The position numbers and the translations under genes were made by a program. Below are positions 63,301 through 64,000 of a DNA stretch of 64,000 nt, one piece after another. Within the stretch, counting starts at the first letter, position 1; each line of letters starts with the position of its first letter. Origin of the DNA: Streptomyces capillispiralis (lineage in GTDB: Bacteria; Actinomycetota; Actinomycetes; Streptomycetales; Streptomycetaceae); NCBI RefSeq assembly GCF_007829875.1, contig NZ_VIWV01000001.1:7762001-7826000 (forward strand), in the 5' to 3' direction. A model generated the notes under the pieces. That model saw only the letters and a list, made by a program, of their open reading frames with translations. It searched no databases and was not told the DNA's origin.

Positions 63301-64000
63301 TCCTCGGCATGCCCTCGGTCGGCGTCCACGACAGCTTCTTCGAACTGGGCGGCGACAGCATCGTCGCCATCCACCTGGTCAACCGCGCCCGCGCGGCCGG
63401 ACTGGCGCTCACGCCGCGCGACGTCTTCCGGCAGCGGACCGTGGCCGCGCTCGCCCGCACCGCCGTCCGGGCCACGCCCGACCCCACGCCCGCGCCCGCG
63501 GTGCACCTGGACGACGACGCCCTGCCGGTCTCCCCGCTCCAGGAGGGCTTCTTCTTCCACGCCCGCTACGACACCGGCTCCGCCGACCCCTACCTCGTCC
63601 AGCAACTCCTGGACCTGGAGGGCCCGGTCGACGCCGGCCGGCTGCGCCGGACCCTGCAACGGCTGCTCGACCGGCACCCGCTGCTGCGGGCCGCGTTCCG
63701 CCAACTGCCCGACGGCAGCGTCGTCCAGCGGCTGCCCGAGCGGGTGACCCTGCCGTGGTCGCGGACCGACACCGGCGCAACCGCGCTGGACGACATCCTG
63801 GCGGCGGACCGCACCGAACCCTTCGACCTCGAACGGCCCCCGCTGCTGCGCGCCACCCTGATCAGGGACGGCGGGCGCCACCGGCTGCTGCTCACCCTGC
63901 ACCACATCGTCGCCGACGGCTGGTCCCTCGCCGTCCTGCGGCGCGAGCTGCTCGCCGCGTACCGGGACGAGACCCTGCCCGAGCCCTTCGCGCCGCGTCC
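60366..64000 (+). CDS. Siderophore non-ribosomal peptide synthetase, 5-prime part (runs off the window)
   Basis: The first 1211 codons of an NRPS, with no stop before the window end. Modules so far: C domain from residue 15 (HHIVVDG near 142), A domain (TSGSTGRPKG near 612; FDVTVWD at core A4; GLTEASVNST), PCP (LGGDSIVAI, Ser near 998), then a second C domain (SPLQEGFFFH; HHIVADG near 1179). Beginning with a C domain means either an acyl-starting line or an upstream partner. The neighbours (ornithine hydroxylase, formyltransferase, binding lipoprotein) imply a hydroxamate siderophore using formyl-hydroxyornithine. Coelichelin, scabichelin or foroxymithine types are all possible; the full NRPS is needed. 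GGGAAGGG precedes ATG 60366. Confidence 0.88.
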   Translation, partial: MFDAESDRTTEAGTPLTGGQSGIWLAQQIEPDSSAYTLAFVLALRGAVDHARLTDAVRRAVEEAEALHVRVTADHSGPRQTIARAPVDVHVLDLRGEPEPDRAAAAWMDADRGRPVDLADGPLFAQAVIRLTDDHVLWYQRYHHIVVDGLGAALITRRAGEIYSAGERAPRPEDRSLARLVAADRAYRASRQHDADRAYWLDRMSGRPEPVRLVERAPTPMTRRSRRSTLLDTQVTARLDAAARSAGVRRSRLLIAAVAAYLHRVSGAPDLVLGLPVTARPDDATATVPGMVSNVVPLRIPVRPHTTGAELAADVRDIVAEAVEHGRYRAEDLARDLGLADGVVELVGPTVNILPGTGDLPFAGHTAELHPAWLGPVGDLAFTFSRPADGQGVRVHLDADADLCDEATLRAHERRFLALLNALTDDLHRPLGRIDLTDAAERRTLLEDFGVSPREVPELTWPAAFERQVRSAPDAVALVFEDRELTYAELNAEANRLARLLVTRGVRAEDVVAVALPRSPELVVCLLAVLKTGAAYLPLDADHPRERIAHMLTDAGARTVVTVSALAGELPATAATRVLLDDPATTEERAAQDASDLSLPVPLDRAAYVIYTSGSTGRPKGVVVTHDGVGSLIATATDRIGVGPDSRVVQFASVGFDVTVWDLIMSLCVGGRIVVVPAERRVAGPALTDYIAAHRATHMILPPSLVSALPRDCELPDGAVLVVGTEAVPGELIARWAGRLRVVVAYGLTEASVNSTLWLAEPGRPGPAPIGRPDPNTRAYVLDAALRPVPVGAEGELYVAGRGLARGYHGRPALTSERFVADPFGAPGTRMYRTGDRVRWAADGNLEFLGRADGQLKIRGHRIEPGEVESAFMACPGIAQAAVLPRRDHRGVTRLVAYLVPAAEDAEAAVTAARAQVTDVLPDFMVPSAVVVIDGPLPLTPNGKLDGRALPDPEWTALSGADAPATPAETTLAALFADVLGMPSVGVHDSFFELGGDSIVAIHLVNRARAAGLALTPRDVFRQRTVAALARTAVRATPDPTPAPAVHLDDDALPVSPLQEGFFFHARYDTGSADPYLVQQLLDLEGPVDAGRLRRTLQRLLDRHPLLRAAFRQLPDGSVVQRLPERVTLPWSRTDTGATALDDILAADRTEPFDLERPPLLRATLIRDGGRHRLLLTLHHIVADGWSLAVLRRELLAAYRDETLPEPFAPR

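Noticed and set aside
1..64000. Mobile elements, CRISPR arrays, tRNA or integration sites
   Set aside because: No transposase or integrase motifs, no spaced identical repeats of CRISPR type and no tRNA cloverleaf were recognised on either strand.

Overview
The window is a high-GC (clearly above 70%) actinobacterial chromosome segment. Codon use, Tat and lipoprotein signals, a furA-katG pair, a GH11 xylanase, a coelichelin-type siderophore locus and dense small DUF genes all point to Streptomyces, probably a chromosome arm rather than the core. I see no tRNA, rRNA, CRISPR array or insertion sequence.

Layout. 0.3-8.2 kb holds secreted and envelope functions: a GH87 glucanase, an L,D-transpeptidase lipoprotein, a cardiolipin synthase-like PLD with a DUF6328 membrane partner, and a secreted alpha/beta hydrolase. 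8.5-10.9 kb holds a MASE1 membrane protein, a SpoIIE-type phosphatase and a small orphan protein. 11-15.9 kb is a glycerophospholipid block: glpD and a TetR regulator on one strand, an alkyl-DHAP-synthase-like oxidase and a lipid kinase on the other. 15.9-21.2 kb holds stress genes: DoxX, a SufR-like regulator with a palindromic operator, DUF488, furA-katG, DUF2945 and DUF3140. 21.3-35.8 kb holds a P450, a trypsin-like protease, a GH78 rhamnosidase with a LacI-type operator, a CBM2 gene remnant, a large calcineurin-like phosphoesterase with repeats, a membrane acyltransferase and a Tat-exported xylanase.

36.3-48.5 kb is one 12-kb gene for a 4060-residue FAAL-PKS-NRPS hybrid. It ends in an extra condensation domain and a C-terminal domain resembling cyanobacterial acyl-ACP reductase (AAR), including a candidate catalytic cysteine. 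It has no biosynthetic neighbours. This is the most unusual item in the window: a self-contained assembly line predicted to make an acylated amino-acid (lipopeptide-like) aldehyde through an atypical release domain.

48.6-56.3 kb holds a WGR/beta-propeller protein, a zinc D-Ala-D-Ala carboxypeptidase, an orphan FAD-binding subunit, a GCS2 ligase with a decayed universal stress protein gene behind it, a DNA-binding protein with a palindromic operator, a lipid acyltransferase, and DUF2795 and SRPBCC proteins. 56.5-64 kb is a hydroxamate siderophore locus: a formyltransferase diverges from an ornithine monooxygenase across two iron boxes, followed by a siderophore-binding lipoprotein and an NRPS that runs off the end.
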